Positions 50,394 to 57,774 of a stretch of 64,000 nt of DNA are shown here, piece after piece; positions within the stretch are counted from its first letter, which is position 1, and every line of letters starts with the position of its first letter. Source of the stretch: Chryseobacterium sp. GVT01B (GTDB lineage Bacteria; Bacteroidota; Bacteroidia; Flavobacteriales; Weeksellaceae); contig NZ_JAHXYI010000003.1 in the NCBI RefSeq assembly GCF_019970045.1, forward strand, positions 620,001 through 684,000. Reading direction: 5' to 3'. The translations under genes were made by a program, and so were the position numbers. The notes below the pieces were generated by a model that had not been told where the DNA came from, made no database searches, and saw nothing but the letters and a program-made list of their open reading frames with translations.

Positions 50394-51827
50394 ATGAAAA
50401 AGATGAGGGCTTTTCTAATAGGAATTTTTACCGTATTCTGCGGATCTGCAGTCGCGAAAGCTCAGGATGTATACCTGTCGGTTCCTGACAATAATATTTT
50501 TAACCGAAGCGAATTTACCTCAGTACCTACAAGGGTAATGACGAACGCCAACAGAACAAACTGGGATTATGCCTTTTTGGGATTACTCCCAACAGCTCCT
50601 ACATTTACCTCTGTTTCAGGACCAACTTTTACTCACTCTTCTTCATCATTTACTTTGCCCAGTTCCACTCTTCTGTGGCAGTTAGAAAGTATGGGCGGGC
50701 AGCTGCCATATACCGGACTAACAGGTTATTTACCAGGTTTTCAGTCGTTCAGTACAAGTGCTATAAGATGGTTTGAACCGCCATCACTCAGTATCGGGGG
50801 CGGATTCAACCGGGGAAATATCAATTTTACATTTAAAATTCCTGCCTCACAATTTACTGCCAATGCCTTCCGGGCCGGGAATTACTCCATGGATATAACT
50901 CAGAATTATAATGACTTCACACCACATAATTTTAAAACAATTTTAGTCATTCCTCCATCTATGCGATGGGTTGCAAACTCTTTAACAAAATACATAGAAA
51001 TATCTTCTTTGAATGACTACCGTAATACTAGCACGCGGGTGTGGGATTTGGGCAATACGGAAATCGCGCATACGGTTGATTTTAATTTTTGGGCGAAAGC
51101 TGCTTCCACAAACATTCAGTTCACTTCTTCTAAAGGTGTTCCGGGAACCAGAAATATAGCAAGCATTAAATTGGGTAGTAATGGATCTGCACTTACCACC
51201 AAAACCTTATCTGCCGATTTTCAGAATTTTTCCGCTGCTAATTTCAGTGTTGTAGCGGGAAACAGAAACAACTTCATTCCGGAGCTTTCAGTGTCTGCGG
51301 ATGATTTTAAAAACCTTTTTTTTGAAGCCGGAACTTATACGTTTGAATTGAACTTCAATGCCAGAAGTACAGATAACTCAATTAACAGTTTGCAAAATAC
51401 GGCTGTTCAGCTAAAGGTGCTTCCTCTGTCGGAGATCACCATCCCAAGTTCCGGGCGCAATGTAAACTTTAATTTTAATACCGCTGCCCATTACACCGAT
51501 GGTCAGTCACAAATGATTCCCAACCAAATTATGTTGTCTAATAATGAAAATTTTGAACTCTATGTAAAATCGGATGAAAATTATTTCAAGAAAGGTGGTT
51601 TGCAGACCAATATCAATTCAAATATTTTACAAATTGGCGTAGATGGAAGTTCTGTAAATGCTCCCTTATCCAAAACGCCTCAAAAAATACTCTTTAACGG
51701 AGCTCCGGTTTTGGATCGGGGACTGAACGTAAGATATACCATATCACCTGCGGGTGCCCAAAGTTTGGTAGGTAAGGAAAATACCACTTACTCTATCAAT
51801 GTTTACTATAGCTTTACAGCAATTTAA
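50394..51827 (+). CDS. multidomain tip-like protein ending in a pilin domain
   Basis: A secreted protein of 477 residues (signal peptide 1-23, ends AVAKAQ). Residues 343-477 align by eye with the small pilin-like proteins: ITIPSSGRNVNFNFNTAAHYT matches ISIDAGSTAIGNTVDFNYATAADYN, NNENFELYVKSDENYF matches STKNFNVKVKAGGANF, and NTTYSINVYYSFTAI matches GTYTQTVTYTATAL. Two earlier domains (about 24-190 and 190-342) end in similar strands (FRAGNYSMDITQNY, FEAGTYTFELNF). This is the arrangement of a FimH-like tip adhesin, with receptor-binding domains followed by a pilin domain. The ligand is unknown. The gene lies ten bases after the usher-like gene. Confidence 0.72.
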   Translation: MKKMRAFLIGIFTVFCGSAVAKAQDVYLSVPDNNIFNRSEFTSVPTRVMTNANRTNWDYAFLGLLPTAPTFTSVSGPTFTHSSSSFTLPSSTLLWQLESMGGQLPYTGLTGYLPGFQSFSTSAIRWFEPPSLSIGGGFNRGNINFTFKIPASQFTANAFRAGNYSMDITQNYNDFTPHNFKTILVIPPSMRWVANSLTKYIEISSLNDYRNTSTRVWDLGNTEIAHTVDFNFWAKAASTNIQFTSSKGVPGTRNIASIKLGSNGSALTTKTLSADFQNFSAANFSVVAGNRNNFIPELSVSADDFKNLFFEAGTYTFELNFNARSTDNSINSLQNTAVQLKVLPLSEITIPSSGRNVNFNFNTAAHYTDGQSQMIPNQIMLSNNENFELYVKSDENYFKKGGLQTNINSNILQIGVDGSSVNAPLSKTPQKILFNGAPVLDRGLNVRYTISPAGAQSLVGKENTTYSINVYYSFTAI

Positions 51828-52304
51828 CAGTACTTTCTGAAATAGTTCCTTATGAACCACTTTAATAGCAATAATCAATTGCCAATCAGTACGATATTGA
51901 TAAATTAACGGCATTAGAAAATTCAGAAGCTGTTTGAATTAAATTTTATTCGTTTGCAATGACAATATAAGTATTGGCATTTTCTGTTTTTCTTTCATAG
52001 TCTTAGAAATACCATCTGGTATTAAGAGTCCAGAAGATGATTTTCGCAACAATTTAGCGCTTTTCATGAATTTAAACTTTGCCTTTTGTGCATCTGGATT
52101 TTAGTAAGATAAAATATGGGATTTACTTGAAATAGTAAATCCCATTTGATTTTTTTCCTACTAATATGATATTTTTTATAACTTGCCAGCTTCTGGAGAA
52201 AGGCTTGAACTGGATGTTTTATTCATGTTTAAATAATAAACCCTTTCTGCCTTTTTTCAAAAAAAATAATTCAAAAAGCTTCTAAAACATTTGATACTGA
52301 ATTT
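51828..52304. other. noncoding gap before the two-component genes
   Basis: This stretch of 477 bases is AT-rich. I see no ORF of substance, no clear hairpin terminator and no copy of the CACTAC boxes. Confidence 0.45.
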
Positions 52305-53039
52305 ATGACTGATTTTATCAACGAACTCCAATTAAAAATCGAAAGACTGGAAGACGAAATCAATTTCAAGAACGGACTGATCTCGATATTGTCTCATGAC
52401 TCAAAAGAGCTGTTTGGAACTTTTCTGTGGCTTATAGAAGAGCTGGAGCAAAAGACTTTAAGTGAGGAAGATTTTTTTAAGTTGTTGCCGCAGGTAAAAC
52501 GTGATGCCCAGAAGAATCTGCAAACTACCCAGGATAGCATTGCCTGGCTAAAAACACAATATGGGGAATTTAAGATTAAGCCCGTTAAAATCATGGTGAT
52601 GGATCTTTTTCACTATTTAGAAGAAAAATACGCTGCTAAATTAAACGAAAAAAACATTAAATTTTATTTTAAAGGAGATCACAATGCATTTCTTACAAGC
52701 GATCGCATGTTGCTCGAATATGTTTTAGACAAAATTTTTAACAATGCGGTAAAATACACTTTTCCGGGGCAAGATATTTATTTACAATCGATTACAGAGG
52801 ATGATGAGGTTATACTTTCTGTGATTGATTTCGGAACAGGAATACATGAGAAGTATTTACCTACGATCTACAATCATGGTAATCCCATATTCCTGGGAAC
52901 TGCAGGCGAGAAAGGAGTTGGATTAAGTTTGAAAATTGTAAAAAATTTTATATCCTTGCTTAACGGAAACATCCAAATCATTTCCACTGAAAATAAAGGC
53001 ACTACGGTTTCCCTTTTTTTACATAAATTTATAGAATGA
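52305..53039 (+). CDS. soluble sensor histidine kinase
   Basis: A kinase of 244 residues with no membrane segment. The N-terminus is a coiled-coil-like helix (about 5-22), then an H-box ILSHDSKELF with His31 as the phosphoacceptor. The catalytic HATPase domain shows N-box FNNAVKYTF, G1 DFGTG and G2 GEKGVGLSLKIVKNF, ending KGTTVSLFLHKF. It lacks PAS or sensor domains, so it must get its signal from a partner or through its short N-terminus. It overlaps the response regulator gene by four bases. Placement next to the fibre genes suggests, but does not prove, that the pair controls them. Confidence 0.87.
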   Translation: MTDFINELQLKIERLEDEINFKNGLISILSHDSKELFGTFLWLIEELEQKTLSEEDFFKLLPQVKRDAQKNLQTTQDSIAWLKTQYGEFKIKPVKIMVMDLFHYLEEKYAAKLNEKNIKFYFKGDHNAFLTSDRMLLEYVLDKIFNNAVKYTFPGQDIYLQSITEDDEVILSVIDFGTGIHEKYLPTIYNHGNPIFLGTAGEKGVGLSLKIVKNFISLLNGNIQIISTENKGTTVSLFLHKFIE

Positions 53040-53683
53040 TGGGTTTAAAAGCAAACATTCGCATTGTTGTAGCAGATGATCATGGTATCGTCCGGATGGG
53101 TTTGATACAAACAATCAAACGATTCAAGCCAGACGCCATAATTTCAGAAGTAGAGGATTATAAATCGCTGTACAATTTAATTCTGAAAGAAGAATTTGAT
53201 CTGGCAATTATGGACGTTAATATGCCTAATGGTACTGTTCAGGAAGCAATAGATTATATAAAAATTCATCAACCTGCATTAAAAACTCTGATATTTTCTT
53301 CACAGGATGAAGAGTTGTATGGGATGCGTTATCTGAAAATGGGTGCTGGTGGCTATCTCAGTAAGCTAAGTTCCACTGAAGTCATTGAAACTGCATTAAC
53401 GGCAATGCTTAGTAAGGGACGATATATCAGTGATAATATAAAAGAAGCAATTCTTTTAGAATCATTAAATGGCACGGCCAAAAGTTCTCCCTTTGAAGCG
53501 TTATCAGACCGCGAATTGCAAATTGCCAATAAGCTTGCAGAAGGTCTTCCCCTCAAAGAAATTTCTAATCAGCTGAATCTCCATTCATCGACGATCAGCA
53601 CTTACAAAATCAGGTTGTTTGAGAAACTGAAAATACGATCTATACCCGAATTGGTGGAGATTCTCAGGCTGTATAATCAGTAA
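53036..53683 (+). CDS. response regulator, NarL/FixJ family
   Basis: A regulator of 215 residues with an N-terminal receiver domain (VVADDHGIVR with acidic pocket Asp14 and Asp15; FDLAIMDVNMP with phosphoacceptor Asp60; SSQDEELYGMRYLKMGAGGYLSK). The C-terminal LuxR-type helix-turn-helix occupies about 150-210 (LSDRELQIANKLAEGLPLKEI, then LHSSTISTYKIRLFEKL). It is translationally coupled to the kinase gene (ATGA overlap). The NarL-type domain normally binds inverted repeats; the GTAGT/ACTAC pair before the pilin genes is one candidate target. Confidence 0.9.
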   Translation: MMGLKANIRIVVADDHGIVRMGLIQTIKRFKPDAIISEVEDYKSLYNLILKEEFDLAIMDVNMPNGTVQEAIDYIKIHQPALKTLIFSSQDEELYGMRYLKMGAGGYLSKLSSTEVIETALTAMLSKGRYISDNIKEAILLESLNGTAKSSPFEALSDRELQIANKLAEGLPLKEISNQLNLHSSTISTYKIRLFEKLKIRSIPELVEILRLYNQ

Positions 53684-54146
53684 ATATTTTATTATAAAAT
53701 TTTGATTATGATTCAATGAAATTCTTGCAGCAAGGAAAATTGTAATATCTAATGCCAAAACATCTGGCTTATTTTGTAATCAAGAATAAAATAAACGGCG
53801 TCAACTAGAAAAGTTGCGTCGTTTGGTTTTTGGTGACCAAGACGAGCATATCTTAAAACACTTTTATAGATGATTTACTTCATTTAAGCCAAATTAAAAA
53901 CGACTTACAAATCACGTTTTTATCAAATAATTTTTTTTGAAATCGTAAAATTATTTTATTGAAATTTATCATTTACATATTTAAAGCAAATAACCTTGGA
54001 TGGTTTCGTCGTTAAATGACATTGTTTATCTTTTGTACCAACTAATGGTGACAACGTTAAATAATTTCATTTTTTTATTTAATATATGAAAGCATACATT
54101 GTTGATGCTGACATTAACAAATAAACACAGTATTATTTATAGAAAA
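53684..54146. other. intergenic region with repeat copy
   Basis: These 463 bases are noncoding. The hairpin and 44-bp repeat at 53795-53876 are the only structures I can support. Confidence 0.5.
53795..53876 (+). repeat. hairpin plus 44-bp repeat, right copy
   Basis: An imperfect hairpin (about 53795-53822, core CAACT / AGTTG extended by ACGGCG / CGTCGT) is followed by TTTGGTTTTTG and the 44-base block 53833-53876. The block shares 40 of 44 bases with 10580-10623 in the same orientation. It keeps one more tRNA-like detail than the left copy: TGGTGACC, the complement of a CCA end. Only the 3' end of a tRNA is present. Confidence 0.6.
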
Positions 54147-54563
54147 TTATCGACCCATTTGTTCTATATAATTTGCCCGAGCATTATTAAGTTCATTGCT
54201 GTGACGGGCAATCCATAGCCAAAGCGGAGTAACTTGAAGCAATAAACCTCGGCCTAAAGATGTTAATTCATATTCCACCTTCGGTGGCACTTCTGGATAA
54301 ACTGTTCTTAAAATGAGACCATCTCTTTCCAATTCGCGGAGACATTTCGTCAACATTTTTTGACTGATTCCGTTAATGTGCTTCTCCAAATTTGAAAATC
54401 GCATCTTCCCATCTATTCCAAGAGCATGAATTACGAAAAGTGACCATTTATTGCCAACATGATTCAGTATGTCATGTTTAAGCTCATCCTGATCTTTATT
54501 CAGTACTTTACAAATATCATCCCAGGCTTTTACTATTTCAGCATCTGTCATTAATCTGTCCAT
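54147..54563 (-). CDS. HxlR family transcriptional regulator, second copy
   Basis: A winged-helix regulator of 138 residues. The HxlR core reads LNHVGNKWSLFVIHALG, RFSNLEKHINGISQKMLTKCL, RELERDGLILRTVYPEVPPKV and EYELTSLGRGLL. The N-terminal extension (about 1-30) is acidic and helical. It diverges from an NmrA-like reductase gene with the palindrome TAACCTATAGGTAA between them, and the same palindrome occurs beside the other HxlR gene. Such pairs usually form repressor/target units responding to reactive compounds; the effector is unknown. Confidence 0.88.
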   Translation of the reverse strand: MDRLMTDAEIVKAWDDICKVLNKDQDELKHDILNHVGNKWSLFVIHALGIDGKMRFSNLEKHINGISQKMLTKCLRELERDGLILRTVYPEVPPKVEYELTSLGRGLLLQVTPLWLWIARHSNELNNARANYIEQMGR

Positions 54564-54709
54564 ATTTATAATTTATGTGCTTATTGCTTATTTAAAGATA
54601 AATCTTTCTAAGTAAAAAACTCATTTTAAACAATAAATTTTAAGGTTACTGATCTCAGAAAATTTTTTTTGAACTTTATTGAAAATAATTTAATTAGAAA
54701 TCAAAAAAC

Positions 54710-54723
54710 TAACCTATAGGTAA
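54710..54723. promoter_or_regulatory. candidate HxlR operator, second site
   Basis: TAACCTATAGGTAA contains the perfect palindrome ACCTATAGGT. It lies 146 bases from the HxlR start and 115 bases before the reductase start, and differs by one base from 6581-6594. Confidence 0.6.
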
Positions 54724-54837
54724 GTGGCTAACAGCCAGGTGTCTTATTGCTTTCATAATCTGAACGCAATAACTTTGCTCAAGGAAATGAACAAACCTCT
54801 ACAATGTCGGGATTCAAATACATTAAATTATTTTAAA

Positions 54838-55770
54838 ATGGAAAATAAGTCAATTTTAATTTTAGGAGCAGGTGAATTAGGGATGCCTGTCATCCGCAAT
54901 ATCGCAAAAAAAGCTAAAAACTATATCAACGTAAGAGTGACTGTTTTACTGAGAGAAGCAACAATTCACTCTGAAGATGAGGATAAGAAAAAGAATATTA
55001 CAGAGCTCAAGGAATTAGGTGTGGAACTGCTCGCAGGGGATCTGTCCGCTCCGTCTCTGGAACTTATTGCTATTTTCAAAAACTATGATGCTGTTGTTTC
55101 ATGTACGGGCTATGGAACCGGTGCAGGAGGTTTTCAGCTGAAGTTGGCCAATGCTGTGCTTGATGCTGGCGTTAAAAGATATTTTCCTTGGCAGTTCGGA
55201 GTTGATTTTGAGCTGATAGGACGAGGCAGTGCCCAGGATCTGTTTGATGAACAGCTTGATGTAAGAAAACTTCTTAGATCACAAAATACTACAAAGTGGA
55301 TCATTATTTCCACGGGTATGTTTACCAGCTATCTATTTGAACCATTTTTTGGTATTTTAGATTTAGAGAAAAAATCGATCAATGCCATTGGCGGGTGGGA
55401 TACTGCGGTTACCCTAACGACACCTGATGATATTGGAAGACTTACCGCTGAGATATTCTTCACAGAACCAGAGATTGAAAATGAGATCGTCTATATTGCA
55501 GGTGATACCATCACCTACGGAGATTTGGCTGACATTGCAGAATCATTGTCAGGACAAAAGTATAAGCGTAGACTTTCAGACATCAATGAAATAACCAATG
55601 ATCTTAAAAATGATCCCGCCAATTTCGTTAAAAAATACCGTTCCATATTCGGAGCAGGAAGAGGTGTTTCCTGGTCATTAGAAAAGACATTTAATGGCAA
55701 AAACAGAATTCCGACAACCTCTGCCAAGCAATGGGCAAAAGATAATATTGACTGGGAATCTTATCAATAG
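54838..55770 (+). CDS. NmrA/isoflavone-reductase-like protein
   Basis: An atypical short-chain dehydrogenase of 310 residues from the ATG at 54838; a GTG at 54724 would add 38 residues and overlap the operator. The dinucleotide-binding motif is ILILGAGELGMPVIRNIAKK, followed by RVTVLLRE (NADP-type Arg). Other family blocks are YDAVVSCTGYG, GVKRYFPWQFGVDFE and STGMFTSYLFEP. Relatives reduce aromatic or quinone-like substrates or sense NADP. Divergence from an HxlR regulator supports a stress or detoxification role (inference). Confidence 0.83.
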   Translation: MENKSILILGAGELGMPVIRNIAKKAKNYINVRVTVLLREATIHSEDEDKKKNITELKELGVELLAGDLSAPSLELIAIFKNYDAVVSCTGYGTGAGGFQLKLANAVLDAGVKRYFPWQFGVDFELIGRGSAQDLFDEQLDVRKLLRSQNTTKWIIISTGMFTSYLFEPFFGILDLEKKSINAIGGWDTAVTLTTPDDIGRLTAEIFFTEPEIENEIVYIAGDTITYGDLADIAESLSGQKYKRRLSDINEITNDLKNDPANFVKKYRSIFGAGRGVSWSLEKTFNGKNRIPTTSAKQWAKDNIDWESYQ

Positions 55771-55849
55771 TAAATAACTTGTTAGCACATTACTTAAAAG
55801 TATTTTATAAACCCTGCAAGTATAATGCTATTAAGAATATACAGATAAA

Positions 55850-55883
55850 AAATGGCGCTACTTGTCATAAAGTGGCGCCATTT
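55850..55883 (-). terminator. terminator of the tRNA-Arg gene
   Basis: On the minus strand AAATGGCGCCACTT pairs with AAGTAGCGCCATTT over 14 positions (one wobble), followed by TTTTT. Confidence 0.85.
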
Positions 55884-55889
55884 GGCTTT

Positions 55890-55966
55890 TGGTGACCTCG
55901 ACAGGATTCAAACCTGTAACCTTCTGAGCCGTAATCAGATGCGCTATTCAGTTGCGCCACGAGGCC
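55890..55966 (-). tRNA. tRNA-Arg(ACG)
   Basis: On the minus strand the acceptor GGCCTCG pairs with CGAGGTC. The D-stem is GCGC / GCGC, and the anticodon arm is TCTGA-TTACGGC-TCAGA with anticodon ACG. The T-arm is ACAGG-TTTGAAT-CCTGT, discriminator A, with CCA encoded. The length is 77 bases including CCA. A hairpin terminator follows at 55850-55883. Confidence 0.95.
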
Positions 55967-56026
55967 TTGTGTTATCTTGTTGTTTAAAGGTTTGCAAATA
56001 TAGCACTTTTTTCCGTTCTTTGAAAG

Positions 56027-57073
56027 ATGAAACAAAGAATTTTACTTTTATTTACGGTTTTTGCGCTAACAGCTTGTAAAAGAGAATCAAAAATTTCGTC
56101 CTCAGATTGGACCAATATATCTGCCCGTACCCAATTTAAGGAACATGATGGTACCTTGGAGCTAAAATCGGGGAATTTTACTTATAATTTTAAGCAAAAT
56201 CAAACTCCATTCAAGAAAATTATCCTGTTGAATGCGATTATGGCAGGGTATATTTCAGAGCTTGGAGCAGAAAATTTAATCATTGGGGTATCAAGTCCGG
56301 AGTATATCTATTCAGATAAAATTCAGAATCTGCTTAAAGAAGGGAAAATCCAGAACGTAGGAAGCGAGCAGAAATATGATATAGAGAAGATTATCTCTAT
56401 GAAGCCGGATGCTATTTTTACGAATCACATTGCCAGCTTTGACAATACTTATGAGCTTTTGAAAAATAATGGCATTCAGGTGATATTTCTGGATGAATAT
56501 ATGGAGCAGAAGCCTTTGGAAAAAACTGCTTATATTAAAATTTTCGGAGAATTTTTAGGAAAAGAAAAAGAAGCAGAAACAAAATACCAGGAAGTAGAAA
56601 AAAATTATAGTGAACTGAAAAAACTAGCGTCAACTGCCAAAGAAAAACCAGTTGTTCTTGCCAATGAAATGTATGGAGACGTATGGTATCTTCCAGGTGG
56701 AAATACCTCTGTTGCTCATTATATTTCAGATGCCAATGCCAATTATGTCATGAAGGACAACAAAGATGAAAAAGCATTGACGATGAGCTTTGAAGAAGTA
56801 TATGCCAAAGCAGGAGGTGTTCAGTATTGGGTGAACGCAGGAAGCCATACTTCAAAAAAAGAAATGCTGGGCATGAATCCTTTCTATGGAAAACTTGATG
56901 TATTCAATAAAGGAAAAATTTACACCATAGCAGGAAAAGAAAAACTAAAAGCCAATGATTTCTTCGAAAGTGGAGTGGTAAGAGCAGATTTGATCCTTAA
57001 AGATTACATTAAGATCTTCCATCCTGAACTTTTACCGGATTATCAGCTTACTTACATGAAAGAATTGCAGTAA
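56027..57073 (+). CDS. ABC transporter substrate-binding lipoprotein (BtuF/FecB type)
   Basis: A lipoprotein of 348 residues (ALTAC, Cys17) with a periplasmic-binding domain of the metal-chelate class (cobalamin, siderophore or haem). Lobe 1 carries AIMAGYISELGAENLIIGVSS and IEKIISMKPDAIFTN. A long helix (about 180-210, GKEKEAETKYQEVEKNY) joins the lobes. Lobe 2 has LANEMYGDVWYLPGGNTSV and SFEEVYAKAGG. No permease or ATPase gene is adjacent, so it works with partners elsewhere. The ligand cannot be chosen from sequence alone. Confidence 0.84.
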   Translation: MKQRILLLFTVFALTACKRESKISSSDWTNISARTQFKEHDGTLELKSGNFTYNFKQNQTPFKKIILLNAIMAGYISELGAENLIIGVSSPEYIYSDKIQNLLKEGKIQNVGSEQKYDIEKIISMKPDAIFTNHIASFDNTYELLKNNGIQVIFLDEYMEQKPLEKTAYIKIFGEFLGKEKEAETKYQEVEKNYSELKKLASTAKEKPVVLANEMYGDVWYLPGGNTSVAHYISDANANYVMKDNKDEKALTMSFEEVYAKAGGVQYWVNAGSHTSKKEMLGMNPFYGKLDVFNKGKIYTIAGKEKLKANDFFESGVVRADLILKDYIKIFHPELLPDYQLTYMKELQ

Positions 57074-57096
57074 CTCGTACTATTTGCTTATTTTTG
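57065..57096 (+). promoter_or_regulatory. promoter of mtgA
   Basis: TTG (57065-57067), 21 bases, TATTTTTG (57089-57096). It lies across the stop of the previous gene and supports the mtgA start at 57117. Confidence 0.5.
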
Positions 57097-57116
57097 CCTT
57101 TCCTTTTTATAAAGTT

Positions 57117-57761
57117 ATGTGGAAAAAAATTAAACAGCTTATCTTCATCATTCTTGTTCTGAATGTAGTTTTTATTATCTGGGGCAGATTCTTTAATCCG
57201 CCAATTACCCTTACCCAGATAGGAGGCCTTTTTGAATACGGCAAACTGCACAGGGATTATATTTCCTATGACGAAATGGGAAGCAATGTGAAAAAAGCCG
57301 TAATCGCGTCTGAAGACCAGAAATTCTTTGATCATGACGGTTTCGATTATACAGCCATCGAAAAAGCGATGAAATATAATGAGAAAGGCAAAAAAATAAG
57401 AGGAGGAAGTACCATTTCCCAGCAGACAGCAAAAAATATATTTCTTTGGCAGGGAAGAAGTTGGGTGAGAAAAGGATTGGAAGCGGTCTACACTTTCATT
57501 ATTGAAAAAGTGTGGAGCAAAGACATTATTCTTGAAAGATACCTAAATTCTATTGAAATGGGACAAGGTGTATTTGGAGTGGAAGCTGCGGCTCAGTATT
57601 ATTTTGGAAAATCATCCAAGGACTTAAGTGCTTCAGATGCAGCCTGGATTGCTGCAGTATTGCCTAATCCGAAAAAATATGACCCTAAAAATCCATCTCC
57701 TTATTTAAGGAAGAAACATAATTGGATCATGAGACAGATGAGGAATGTGAGTTTGAAATAG
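57117..57761 (+). CDS. mtgA: monofunctional peptidoglycan glycosyltransferase
   Basis: An inner-membrane-anchored glycosyltransferase of 214 residues from the ATG at 57117; an earlier in-frame codon at 57084 would put the promoter inside the gene. One membrane span (about 6-24) precedes the GT51 domain. Motif 1 is IASEDQKFFDHDGFD with the catalytic Glu, motif 2 RGGSTISQQTAKN, motif 3 KVWSKDIILERYLNSIEMG with the second Glu, and then FGVEAAAQYYFGK. It polymerises lipid II into glycan strands and has no transpeptidase domain. The length fits MtgA. Confidence 0.92.
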   Translation: MWKKIKQLIFIILVLNVVFIIWGRFFNPPITLTQIGGLFEYGKLHRDYISYDEMGSNVKKAVIASEDQKFFDHDGFDYTAIEKAMKYNEKGKKIRGGSTISQQTAKNIFLWQGRSWVRKGLEAVYTFIIEKVWSKDIILERYLNSIEMGQGVFGVEAAAQYYFGKSSKDLSASDAAWIAAVLPNPKKYDPKNPSPYLRKKHNWIMRQMRNVSLK

Positions 57762-57769
57762 TATCTTTG
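57762..57769 (+). promoter_or_regulatory. -7 element before the Gcr-like gene
   Basis: TATCTTTG fits TAnnTTTG and ends five bases before the ATG at 57775, so the transcript would be nearly leaderless. No clear -33 TTG is visible. Confidence 0.4.
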
Positions 57770-57774
57770 TACTA

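Noticed and set aside
44654..51827. Type V (FimA/Mfa1) pili of Bacteroidota
   Set aside because: The subunits have ordinary signal peptides ending at Ala-Gln rather than lipoboxes. A PapD-like chaperone and an outer-membrane barrel are present, which Type V systems lack.
52784..52796. ACAATCGATTACA inside the histidine kinase gene, similar to the LacI operators
   Set aside because: It lies deep inside a coding region with no promoter nearby and encodes ordinary kinase residues. The match is probably chance.
53833..53876. Functional tRNA gene at this repeat or at 10580-10623
   Set aside because: Only the acceptor and T-arm 3' end are present; no anticodon arm or D-arm can be folded upstream.
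54724..54837. GTG start for the NmrA-like reductase
   Set aside because: It would overlap the end of the HxlR palindrome and add residues before the dinucleotide-binding motif, which normally lies at the N-terminus.
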